A stretch of DNA of 9,474 nucleotides from Planctomycetota bacterium. Lineage in GTDB: Bacteria; Planctomycetota; UBA1135; UBA2386. Position numbers and translations under genes: made by a program. Location: assembly GCA_003235605.1 (NCBI GenBank), contig QJVU01000261.1:1-9474 (forward strand). The letters run 5' to 3'. Below the pieces are notes generated by a model. The model worked only from the letters and a program-made list of their open reading frames with translations. It did not search any database and had not been told where the DNA came from. This document shows positions 1-6,856 of this stretch, one piece after another. Position 1 is the stretch's first letter, and every line of letters starts with the position of its first letter.

Positions 1-561
1 GGGCCCCAAGGCGAGGGCGGTCTCGAGGTCCTGGTTCCACTCGAGCAGGCTCTGCCCGGGTATGCCGAACATCAGGTCGAGGCTGATGTTCGAGAAGCCT
101 GCCTCCCGGAACGTGAGGAACGCGGTCTTGGTCTGGCTGGCGCTGTGGGCGCGGTCGAGGAATCGGAGGTTGTGGGGCAGGAAGGTCTGTGCTCCGAGGC
201 TGATCCGGTTGACGCCGGCCTCGCGAGCGAGGCGCGCCTTCAGGGCGGTGACGCTCTCCGGGTTCGCCTCCATGGTCACCTCCTGGCAATCTCCCAGATC
301 GAGGTGTGCATCCAGGATCTCGAAGAGGCGGGCAAGGCGGACCTCGTCCAGGTAGGTGGGGGTGCCACCGCCAATGAAGATCGAGGGCGGCTCCCGGTGC
401 GGCCGCAGCATGACGAGCTCCCGCTCGAGACCCTCCAGGAAGTGGTCCATGGCTTCTCGGCCCTGGTCGGGGACGGTGTAGGAGTTGAAGTCGCAGTACC
501 CACACTTGACCACGCAGAACGGCACATGGACATAGACCGAGGGCCTTGGGGCTACTTGCAC
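1..561 (-). CDS. hemW: HemW-like radical SAM haem chaperone (coproporphyrinogen III oxidase-like), 3' end cut off
   Basis: This is the N-terminal 187 codons of a radical SAM protein, running off the left edge of the window. The 4Fe-4S motif CxxxCxxC is visible as FCVVKCGYCDF with cysteines at residues 16, 20 and 23. It is followed by the SAM-binding GGGTPT at 64-69, an EANPES segment, the NRISLGAQTF segment and ISLDLMFGIPGQS near 160-172. All are in the order expected for the HemN/HemW family. The very short stretch before the first cysteine favours HemW, a haem-binding chaperone, over true HemN, which carries a longer N-terminus. Full-length HemW is usually about 380 residues, so about half is missing here. 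No ATG is available. The GTG at 561 is the best start, because upstream in-frame sequence runs into nhaD, but it has no clear ribosome-binding site. The gene begins 29 bases after the nhaD stop, so co-transcription is plausible. Confidence 0.9.
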   Translation of the reverse strand, partial: MQVAPRPSVYVHVPFCVVKCGYCDFNSYTVPDQGREAMDHFLEGLERELVMLRPHREPPSIFIGGGTPTYLDEVRLARLFEILDAHLDLGDCQEVTMEANPESVTALKARLAREAGVNRISLGAQTFLPHNLRFLDRAHSASQTKTAFLTFREAGFSNISLDLMFGIPGQSLLEWNQDLETALALGP

Positions 562-590
562 GGAAGAACGTCCGTTCGAATCCCGAGTGC

Positions 591-2066
591 TCAGGGGTGG
601 GGGTAGTTCGGCAGATGGTGGGTGAAGATGGAGTCACCATAGCCCAACAGGATCGCCGGGGTCCACCGCAGGTGGGAGGTGAACGTGTACTTGCCGTGGG
701 CAGTACCCATGAGCGCAACACCGGCGGCGGAGCCCACCGACAACAGTGACCCCCCGACGCCAGCTGTCAGGGTCACCAGCAGCCAGTGGAACAGCGCCGT
801 TTCCGTGCCGGCGATGTCCGGGCTCATCGATTCCGGGTCCATCTTGAGCACCGCGAACATCACCGGGACGTTGTCCAGAACCGCCGAGATCAGGCCAACC
901 GAGATGTTCCCGATGTAGGGCCCGCCATGACCGTACATGTACTCGGAACACAACTTCAGGTAGCCAAGCTCGCCGAGGCCGCCGACGCACATGATCACGC
1001 CGAAGAAGAACAACAGTGTGTCCCACTCCACGTCGGCAACGTTTTGCAGCACGTCCACGGGCTTTGCCATGCGCATCCTCACCTCTCGCAGGCGCCGGAC
1101 GAAGCCATACACGAAGAAGTAGCCCAGTCCCGTGGTCATGCCCAGGAACGGCGGCAAACCCCACTTGGCGTGGAAGGTCACGGCGGTGGCGATTGTGGCC
1201 AGGAACAGCGTGATCACCACGTACCAGCCCGCCTTCAGCTCGACATCCTCCTTCAGCGGAGGAGGTTTGTCCTTGGAGATGAACAGGCACATCGCAAAGG
1301 CCGGGACCAGCCAGTTCACCAGAGAGGGAACGATGAGCTTGATGAACTCGAAGGTGTGGACCTTGTTCGCCTGCCACACCATCAGCGTCGTGATGTCCCC
1401 GAAGGGCGAAGGGGCTCCGCCGGCGTTGGCGGCCACGACGACGTTGATGCAGGACAGCGAGACGAAGCGGGCATTGGTCCCTCCCACCGTGACCACCACG
1501 GCTCCCATGAGCAGGGCCGTCGTGAGGTTGTCCGCCACCGGCGAGATGAAGAAGGCCAGCGTGCCCGTGGCCCAGAACACCGTGCGGAGGCCGTAGCCGG
1601 CGGACACCAGCCAGGCGTTGATCTTCAGGAAGACGTTCCGCTCGGCAATCGCACTGATGTAGGTCATCGCCACCATCAGGAACAGGAACAGCTCCGCAAA
1701 GTCCGCGAGGTGGTGTTTGACGAGGTTGGAAAGGAGCGCGGCGGGCGCCGCGGAGCTGTCCGGCAGATTGTGTTGCTCAGCGACCCGGCTGATCACCTCC
1801 ATGGGCGCGCCATGAAACGCGATCGCCACCAGGATCCAGATCAAGCCGGCCCCGAGGACCACCGGCTTGCTCTTGCGCAGCTTGATGATGTCCTCGAGGA
1901 CGACAAGCAGGTAGGCCACCAAGAACAGCGCCAGTGCAGCGAGGCCGTAGCCAGTGTCGGTGAAGTACGATTCCGCGATCAGGGCAAGAAGGGGTCGGGT
2001 CGGGTGGTGGCACCCAGGGTGCCCCCAAGCCCTTTCGGGGCAATCAAAAACGGCCAAAAGCCGCAC
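591..2066 (-). CDS. nhaD: NhaD-type Na+/H+ antiporter
   Basis: This is a polytopic inner-membrane protein of up to 491 residues that exchanges cytoplasmic Na+ (or Li+) for external H+. Many hydrophobic helices are visible, the first starting near residue 40. Family signatures of NhaD (ion transporter superfamily) include LRKSKPV near 63, ADNLTTALLMGAV near 178, the segment NVVVAANAGGAPSPFGDITT near 208-227, DNVPVMFAVLKM, and GVGGSLLSVGSAAGVALMG near the C-terminus. The length matches the family. The start is uncertain. The called start is a GTG at 2066 with no convincing ribosome-binding site, lying inside a terminator-like hairpin. A TTG follows at 2057, and no other in-frame start appears until within the first membrane helix. 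The first 35 or so residues (rich in Cys, His, Pro and Trp) look unlike coding sequence of the family. The frame is closed upstream by the TAG that ends the SWIM gene, with no other stop between them. Confidence 0.93.
   Translation of the reverse strand: MRLLAVFDCPERAWGHPGCHHPTRPLLALIAESYFTDTGYGLAALALFLVAYLLVVLEDIIKLRKSKPVVLGAGLIWILVAIAFHGAPMEVISRVAEQHNLPDSSAAPAALLSNLVKHHLADFAELFLFLMVAMTYISAIAERNVFLKINAWLVSAGYGLRTVFWATGTLAFFISPVADNLTTALLMGAVVVTVGGTNARFVSLSCINVVVAANAGGAPSPFGDITTLMVWQANKVHTFEFIKLIVPSLVNWLVPAFAMCLFISKDKPPPLKEDVELKAGWYVVITLFLATIATAVTFHAKWGLPPFLGMTTGLGYFFVYGFVRRLREVRMRMAKPVDVLQNVADVEWDTLLFFFGVIMCVGGLGELGYLKLCSEYMYGHGGPYIGNISVGLISAVLDNVPVMFAVLKMDPESMSPDIAGTETALFHWLLVTLTAGVGGSLLSVGSAAGVALMGTAHGKYTFTSHLRWTPAILLGYGDSIFTHHLPNYPHP
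1982..2004 (+). other. Possible G-quadruplex motif
   Basis: On the plus strand four runs of at least three G are separated by loops of 6, 2 and 2 bases, which fits the usual G3+N1-7 pattern. The motif lies at the very 5' end of nhaD on the template strand. Such patterns occur by chance in GC-rich DNA, and function is not shown. Confidence 0.3.
2009..2023. repeat. 15-base palindrome near the nhaD 5' end
   Basis: The arms GGCACCC and GGGTGCC are perfect inverted repeats around a single central base. The arms abut too closely for a full RNA hairpin; a 5-bp stem with a 5-base loop is possible. The symmetry could suit a dimeric DNA-binding protein. It lies between the terminator-like hairpin and the first nhaD membrane helix, in a stretch that may not be translated. 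No regulator can be named. Confidence 0.35.
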
Positions 2067-2080
2067 CGATTCCGCGGCTT
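2046..2080 (-). terminator. Terminator-like hairpin(s) with T tract after the SWIM gene
   Basis: One base after the SWIM stop codon, the minus strand has a perfect 7-bp stem AAGCCGC/GCGGCTT (2074-2080 with 2058-2064) and a 9-base loop. A second, alternative stem CGGC/GCCG (2060-2063 with 2051-2054, loop TTTTG) reuses the 3' arm of the first and is followed directly by five Ts (2046-2050). Either could work as an intrinsic terminator of the oxidase-SNF2-SWIM unit. The stems are short, so strength is uncertain. The structure overlaps the apparent nhaD start. Confidence 0.5.
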
Positions 2081-2081
2081 G

Positions 2082-2822
2082 CTAACTCGCCGTTTCCCCC
2101 GCCTCGTCACCGTGCTCGATGTAGTCGCAGAGCGCCTGGTGCACCTGCTTCTCCACCTGCGGTGAAACTACTCCGAGCAGGCTGGCGACCTGGCCCTTGG
2201 TGAGAATCGTCTCCAGATCACCCTCCTCCCCTTCGGGAAACAGGATGGGCTCCTCGTGGGCGCCGTATGCCAGGGGCGGCAGGCCCTCATCAGGGGTGGT
2301 GCGGCGGGCCTGCTCCAGGAGGTCCGACAGGCTCACTCCGCGCATCACCAAGAGCTCCCAGGGACGCTCTTCCAGGCGACGCGCGAACAGCTCGTGCAGT
2401 GCCATGATGTGGTGGCACGGTCTCAAGGGCTCGGAGCAGGTGCAGGCATAGGTCACACGCCGGGCCTCGGGAAAGATCGGTTCGCCGGCCATGCGTGCCA
2501 CCAGGCGGTCGAAGGAGCGAGGCACCTGGCCCTGACCGAGTGCCTCCAGCATGCTGGAGGAGCGGCGCAGCACGCGGGCTACCTGCGGCCAGATCTTGGC
2601 CGGTAGCACCGGCGCGTGGATGTGCACCTCGTGGATCGAGCCCATGATCCCCTCCAGCTCCGCGTGAACCGAGCCTGGCCGGACCCGGACCGCGTTGCTG
2701 CGGATGTTGGGCAAGGTGTCGTGGGCGAGGCTCAGCAGCTCCGGGTCGACGCCGCGGTTGACCTCGCGTCGCCAGCGCTCTCCCAGGGAAGCCGGCCGAC
2801 GCTCGTCGGCGCTGCCGCTCAT
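2082..2822 (-). CDS. SWIM zinc-finger protein, partner of the SNF2 helicase
   Basis: This is a 246-residue soluble protein with a SWIM-type zinc-binding motif, CxCx6CxH, at C127, C129, C136 and H138 (sequence TYACTCSEPLRPCHHIMAL). SWIM domains bind Zn and are thought to mediate DNA or protein contacts. In many bacteria a SWIM protein is encoded beside an SNF2-family helicase, as with ywqB/ywqA of Bacillus subtilis. Here the ATG overlaps the helicase stop by 4 bases (ATGA), which implies translational coupling and joint function. A strong AGGAGG lies 7 bases upstream of the ATG, so the start is secure. The part before the zinc finger includes a helical segment. The C-terminal tail of about 100 residues is acidic and ends in a helical stretch with no motif I recognise. 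The biological role of the pair is not established by the sequence. Confidence 0.88.
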   Translation of the reverse strand: MSGSADERRPASLGERWRREVNRGVDPELLSLAHDTLPNIRSNAVRVRPGSVHAELEGIMGSIHEVHIHAPVLPAKIWPQVARVLRRSSSMLEALGQGQVPRSFDRLVARMAGEPIFPEARRVTYACTCSEPLRPCHHIMALHELFARRLEERPWELLVMRGVSLSDLLEQARRTTPDEGLPPLAYGAHEEPILFPEGEEGDLETILTKGQVASLLGVVSPQVEKQVHQALCDYIEHGDEAGETAS

Positions 2823-5704
2823 GCGAGGGCCTCCTGGCGGTCGAGCGTCAAGAGCCTGCGCAGCTCATCGTTGGTGAGCTCGGTTATCCATGCCTCGCCG
2901 GCGGCGAGCAGCGAGTCCGCCACCTCCCGCTTGCGTTCCAGCATCTCCTGAATGCGCTCTTCCAGCGTGCCGGTACACACGAACTTGTGGACGAAGACGT
3001 TGCGTTCCTGGCCGATGCGGAAGGCACGGTCCGTTGCCTGGTCCTCGACCGCGGGGTTCCACCAGCGGTCGTAGTGGAACACACGGTTGGCGGCGGTGAG
3101 GTTGAGGCCGGTGCCGCCGGCCTTGAGGGAGAGGACGAAGATCTTCGGGCTGTCGTCGGTGGCTTCCTGAAAGCGCTGCACCATTTCCTCGCGGTCTTTT
3201 TGCGGCACGCCACCATGCAGGAAGAGGACTTCCTCGCCGAGCAACTCCTTGAGGTGGGTGCGCAGCAGCGAGCCCATCTCCTTGAACTGGGTGAACACCA
3301 GGCAGCGGTCGCCTTCCGCCAGCGCTTCTTCGAGCATCTCCGAGAGCAGGTCCAGCTTCGCCGAGCGGTTCGGGAGCGCCGAGCCATCGCCGAAGTAGTG
3401 CGCGGGATGGTTGCAGACCTGCTTCAGGCGCAGCAGCGTCGTGAGGATGGCGCCGCGTCGCTGCATTCCCTCGGTTGACAGCTCGACCTCCTCGAGCCCC
3501 TGGTTGACGACCGATTCGTACAGGGTCGCCTGCTCCCGGGTGAGGCCAGTGGCCACGACCTGCTCGGTCTTCTCCGGCAAGTCCGTGATGATCTCTGGAT
3601 CGGTCTTCAGCCGTCGGAGGACGAAAGGCCGCACGAGCCGCGCCAGCACCGACGCCTTGGTGCGGCTCTGCTGGCGAAGGATCGGATGCTCCAGGGTCTT
3701 GAGGAAGTTGCTCTTGTTGCCCAGCAGGCCTTCGTTGAGGAAGTCCATGATCGACCACAGGTCGAGGGGCCGGTTCTCGAGAGGCGTGCCCGTGAGCACG
3801 AGACGAAAGCCGCCGCGGAGGGAGCGCGCTGCCTTCGATTGGCGGGTGTTCGGGTTCTTGATGTTCTGGGCCTCGTCCAGAATGATGCCGCCGTAGTCGC
3901 AGCTCTGGAAGAGCTCCTCATCGCGTTGCAGCAGGCTGTAACTGGTGAGGATGACATCGTGCGCCGCAGCCATCTTCTGGAAGTCGTCGGGCGCGCGCGA
4001 GCGGGCCTTGCCATGGTGCAGTACCACGTCCAGCTCGGGCGCAAACCGGTGGAACTCACGCCGCCAGTTGCCCAACACGCTGACCGGGCACACGACCAGC
4101 ACGGGCAGCTTCTTTTCCAGCTGCCGCCGCCAGTCCAGGATCACGGTGATGGCCTGGATCGTCTTGCCCAGGCCCATGTCGTCGGCCAGGCAGGCTCCGA
4201 AGCCTTGGTCGATGAGGTAGTGGATCCAGGCGTGCCCGCGGCTCTGGTACGGCCGCATGGTGCCGGTGAACTCCGGTGGCGCCGGCCTGGGCTGCACGCT
4301 GCGGGCCTCCTCCAGCTTCTGGATCAGCTGGTCCAGCCGTGGGCTGGATGCCACCGTCTCGAGGGCCAGGCCGTGCAGGTGGGTGGCGCCGCCCAACTTG
4401 AGACGCAGCGCCTCGAAGAAGCTCACCCTGGTGCCCGATTCCTTGATCCGCTTGCTGAAGGCGGCCAGGGCCTCTCGGTCCTTGGGTGTGAGCAGCACCG
4501 GCCCGGACGACAACTGCACCAGCGGTGAGTTGGAACTGGCCATTCGGTGCAGGTCTTCCTCGCTGAGCTCGTGGTCGCCCAGAGCCAGGGACCAGTTGAA
4601 GACAAACCACGGCCGCGGCCCGGCGGGACCGTCGGGGTCCTCCGTGATCGAGACCCGGGCGCTGAGGCGCTGCATGTCCTCGTGACCCGGGAGCGTGACC
4701 ACGAACCCCTCGGCTTCGAGCAGCGGGAGGTGATCGAGGACGGTGTCCAGCTCCTGGCGGTTCAAGGAGGCCTTGCCGTCCAGCATGTTCATGGCGCGGT
4801 TGAACACCGGGATGCGGCGGGCAACGGCGTTCAGCATGGCCTCCAGCTCTTCAGTCGCTTCGATAGTGGCGGCTTCCGGGAACAGGTGGTCGGCCAAACG
4901 GGTCTTGAGGGTCTCCAGGCTGAACGAGAGCGGTAGCCCCACCACCGGCCGGAACAGCAACTGGATGCCCCAAGGAACTCCTTCCTCCAGCTCGTTCTCC
5001 GGCACGAGGATCTCGAGCACGGGGCTTGGCCGGCGGCGTAGGAACAGCTGGGGGGGCCTGGTCGCGGCTCGGTGGCGGGGCACGTGCGCCTTCCCGTGGG
5101 CGGGGTGGTCGGCACTGGCGCATGCGTCCAGGGCCTGGCTGATGAAGCCGAACGCCAGCTTGCGCGACGTCGTGACGTGCAGGGGCTCCTCACCGGCCAG
5201 GAAGCGCGCCGTGAGCAGGGACTCCGGCACCAGCTCAGCCAGGGCCAGCAAGCAACGTGTGGAGCGCGTTCCCAACCGCGGCAAGAAGGCCAGGACGTTG
5301 GGGTCCTCGGCCCGGGCAAAGTCCCCGTGAGCCAGCATCCCTTGCACGAGGCGGCTGGCAGGGATCAGGAACTTGAGGCTGGGATCCTGGGGACCGGGGT
5401 CCATTTCGGCGAGCACGGGCACGGCCACGTCCAGGGGCAGGGACAGCCCCGGGATCTGCCAGAGGGCTGGCGCCACCCTGAGACCACCGGTCTTGCCCTC
5501 CCTGTGCCGCGCCACGGTGATCGGCTGCAGCGTCGATTCCTCGCTGGGCAGAAGGATCTGGAAGTCCTGGGCGGCGAGCCTGGCATGGCAGCTGCTCGGC
5601 AACCCCACCCGCGAGGCCTCGGGCCCGGCCGAGGAGAAGAAGACCACCCTGGCCTCTCTCGACGTTCGCGCGGATAGGTACGCGGCTTGTTGGGTCTCGG
5701 GCAC
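2819..5704 (-). CDS. SNF2-family DEAD/DEAH-box helicase (DNA translocase)
   Basis: This is a protein of up to 961 residues with a complete SNF2 ATPase core in its C-terminal half. MRPYQSRGHAW near 484 begins the core, followed by Walker A DDMGLGKT (Lys 514) and the DEAQ box at 610-613. LTGTPLENR follows near 635, then SLKAGGTGLNL near 860 and the motif VI stretch QATDRAFRIGQ near 888-898. These features predict ATP-driven translocation on double-stranded DNA. The N-terminal 470 or so residues are not ATPase. The part around 375-460 resembles the bacterial SNF2-associated domain (DUF3670 type); the rest I do not recognise. The called GTG start is 4 bases after the subunit IV stop, with a poor ribosome-binding site. 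A GTG at 5647 (residue 20) has a much better one and may be the real start. The gene overlaps the SWIM gene by 4 bases. All catalytic motifs are intact, so it should be active. Confidence 0.93.
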   Translation of the reverse strand: MPETQQAAYLSARTSREARVVFFSSAGPEASRVGLPSSCHARLAAQDFQILLPSEESTLQPITVARHREGKTGGLRVAPALWQIPGLSLPLDVAVPVLAEMDPGPQDPSLKFLIPASRLVQGMLAHGDFARAEDPNVLAFLPRLGTRSTRCLLALAELVPESLLTARFLAGEEPLHVTTSRKLAFGFISQALDACASADHPAHGKAHVPRHRAATRPPQLFLRRRPSPVLEILVPENELEEGVPWGIQLLFRPVVGLPLSFSLETLKTRLADHLFPEAATIEATEELEAMLNAVARRIPVFNRAMNMLDGKASLNRQELDTVLDHLPLLEAEGFVVTLPGHEDMQRLSARVSITEDPDGPAGPRPWFVFNWSLALGDHELSEEDLHRMASSNSPLVQLSSGPVLLTPKDREALAAFSKRIKESGTRVSFFEALRLKLGGATHLHGLALETVASSPRLDQLIQKLEEARSVQPRPAPPEFTGTMRPYQSRGHAWIHYLIDQGFGACLADDMGLGKTIQAITVILDWRRQLEKKLPVLVVCPVSVLGNWRREFHRFAPELDVVLHHGKARSRAPDDFQKMAAAHDVILTSYSLLQRDEELFQSCDYGGIILDEAQNIKNPNTRQSKAARSLRGGFRLVLTGTPLENRPLDLWSIMDFLNEGLLGNKSNFLKTLEHPILRQQSRTKASVLARLVRPFVLRRLKTDPEIITDLPEKTEQVVATGLTREQATLYESVVNQGLEEVELSTEGMQRRGAILTTLLRLKQVCNHPAHYFGDGSALPNRSAKLDLLSEMLEEALAEGDRCLVFTQFKEMGSLLRTHLKELLGEEVLFLHGGVPQKDREEMVQRFQEATDDSPKIFVLSLKAGGTGLNLTAANRVFHYDRWWNPAVEDQATDRAFRIGQERNVFVHKFVCTGTLEERIQEMLERKREVADSLLAAGEAWITELTNDELRRLLTLDRQEALA
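2830..2835 (-). promoter_or_regulatory. Ribosome-binding site of the SWIM gene
   Basis: A full AGGAGG lies 7 bases before the ATG at 2822, inside the 3' end of the SNF2 gene. It fixes the SWIM start and indicates strong reinitiation at the ATGA overlap. Confidence 0.75.
5653..5660 (-). promoter_or_regulatory. Candidate ribosome-binding site for an internal SNF2 start
   Basis: GAGAGAGG lies 5 bases before a GTG at 5647 and is better placed than anything upstream of the GTG at 5704. If used, the helicase loses 19 residues and the gap to the subunit IV gene becomes 61 bases. The two starts cannot be separated without homologue alignment. Confidence 0.45.
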
Positions 5705-5708
5705 GGCG

Positions 5709-6161
5709 TCACTTGCCGCGGAGCGCCTCGAGGTGGTCGAAGAACTCCTTCTCGACCGTGCCGGTCTTCTGATAGACCGCGGGCGCTATTGGTGCTGCGC
5801 GGTCGTTTCGCGTCTCGAGCTGGTCGCGGGCGAACCCGTCGGCGAAGCTGAAAAGGAACAGCAGCGACAGCAGCACGAAGCTGCCCAGGAAGAAGATGTT
5901 GTTGATTGGCGTGTCCCAACGCAGGTGCATGAACACCGCCATCACCAGGGAGGCCTTGATCACCGCCACCAGCATTGCCATCACCATGTTGCCGCTGCCG
6001 AAATCGAACCGGGAGATCGCAACGGTGATGATCGTGAGGATCAAGAGCGCCACCAGGACGTTGAGGAAGACCCGGGATGCGACGACGTGGACGTGGTGTT
6101 CCCCGTGCTCGCCGGAGCCTTCGCCGTGTTGGGGAGATGTCGAGGTGTTTATCGCAGTCAC
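5709..6161 (-). CDS. ctaF: Cytochrome c oxidase subunit IV (prokaryotic COX4 / CtaF-like)
   Basis: This is a 150-residue small membrane subunit of the oxidase. Three hydrophobic helices are visible at about 31-51, 58-77 and 87-108. The family signature lies around the second helix, with VIKASLVMAVFMHLRWD at 67-83 (compare the KaxLVxxFFMHL pattern of the COX4_pro family). The N-terminus is rich in histidine (H12, H19, H22, H23, H25). The C-terminal tail of about 40 residues after the last helix is polar and longer than in the smallest members. Subunit IV has no redox centre and is thought to stabilise the complex. The start is a GTG that overlaps the coxC stop (GTGA), with no separate ribosome-binding site, so translation probably depends on coupling to coxC. 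Its position as last gene of the coxBAC cluster is the usual one for this type. Confidence 0.88.
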   Translation of the reverse strand: MTAINTSTSPQHGEGSGEHGEHHVHVVASRVFLNVLVALLILTIITVAISRFDFGSGNMVMAMLVAVIKASLVMAVFMHLRWDTPINNIFFLGSFVLLSLLFLFSFADGFARDQLETRNDRAAPIAPAVYQKTGTVEKEFFDHLEALRGK

Positions 6162-6856
6162 GGTACGAGGTAGAGCAGCGGGAACAGGAAAATCCAGACG
6201 AGGTCGACGAGATGCCAGTAGATGCCCACCAAATCCACCGGCATGTAGTACTTGGCGTGGAAGTCGCCCCGCCGGCCGCGGAGATAGATCCAGGTGATCA
6301 AGCCCATGCCGACCAGAACGTGCAGGCCGTGGATGCCGGTCATGGTGAAGTAGAAGGAGAAGAACAGGTTCATGTGGGGGAAGTTGAGCAGGTGCGCATA
6401 GTGGGCACCCTCGCCGGTGATGGGCTGGAAGAACACGCCCGGCCCGACGCCCTGCTGGAACTTCGCCGAGTACTCAAAGTACTTGACCACCATGAAGACA
6501 CCGGCGAAGAGCAACGTCGCCAACAGGAAGTTGAGCATCGCCTTCTTGCGGCTGAGCATCGACGACCGCACTGCCATGGCCATCGTCCAGGAGCTCAGGA
6601 TCAAGACCACCGTGTTGAGGGAGCCGAGCTGCCAGACCAGCGCCTTGCCACCCTCTGCGAAGGTCTCCGTGTACTTGCCGTGGTAGTAGAAGTAGCCCGC
6701 GAACAGCCCGCCGAACAGCATGATCTCGGTGGCCAGGAACAGCCAGAAGCACAACTTGCTGGCCTGAAACTCCTGTTCCGCAGTCTCGAACTGGTGGGCT
6801 ACGGTGTGGTCCTTGAAGCCGGGCGGGGCCGGTATGACTTGGGCGGCGTGGCTCAT
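6158..6856 (-). CDS. coxC: Cytochrome c oxidase subunit III
   Basis: This is a 232-residue integral membrane subunit. Five helices are visible, at roughly 33-58, 74-97, 106-124, 158-185 and 205-230. This corresponds to the short form lacking the first two helices of the mitochondrial seven-helix subunit. Family landmarks are [17 protein letters not shown] (Glu 44 in the first helix), [36 protein letters not shown] near 168-184 and the C-terminal [18 protein letters not shown]. The subunit contains no metal; it stabilises subunit I and supports sustained proton uptake. The ATG overlaps the coxA stop as ATGA, and a strong ribosome-binding site fixes the start. The 3' end overlaps the subunit IV gene by 4 bases. 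Confidence 0.95.
   Translation of the reverse strand: MSHAAQVIPAPPGFKDHTVAHQFETAEQEFQASKLCFWLFLATEIMLFGGLFAGYFYYHGKYTETFAEGGKALVWQLGSLNTVVLILSSWTMAMAVRSSMLSRKKAMLNFLLATLLFAGVFMVVKYFEYSAKFQQGVGPGVFFQPITGEGAHYAHLLNFPHMNLFFSFYFTMTGIHGLHVLVGMGLITWIYLRGRRGDFHAKYYMPVDLVGIYWHLVDLVWIFLFPLLYLVP

Noticed and set aside
276..533. 85-codon minus-strand frame starting with ATG at 533
   Set aside because: It is out of frame with hemW, whose radical SAM motifs read through the same bases. It has no motif of its own.
574..586. GTTCGAATCCCG, resembling a tRNA T-arm, between nhaD and hemW
   Set aside because: The bases flanking the TTCGAAT loop do not form the 5-bp T stem on either strand, and no acceptor, D or anticodon arm can be found nearby. 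It overlaps the hemW start region and is probably chance.
786..2165. 459-codon open frame on the plus strand opposite nhaD
   Set aside because: It lies antisense to a protein with clear NhaD motifs, and its translation is dominated by His, Asp, Arg, Glu and Gln with no domain. This is typical of an antisense shadow in GC-rich coding DNA.
5880..6161. Histidine-rich N-terminus of subunit IV as a possible metal-binding site
   Set aside because: His-rich N-termini occur commonly in small prokaryotic subunit IV proteins, and no defined metal-binding pattern is seen.
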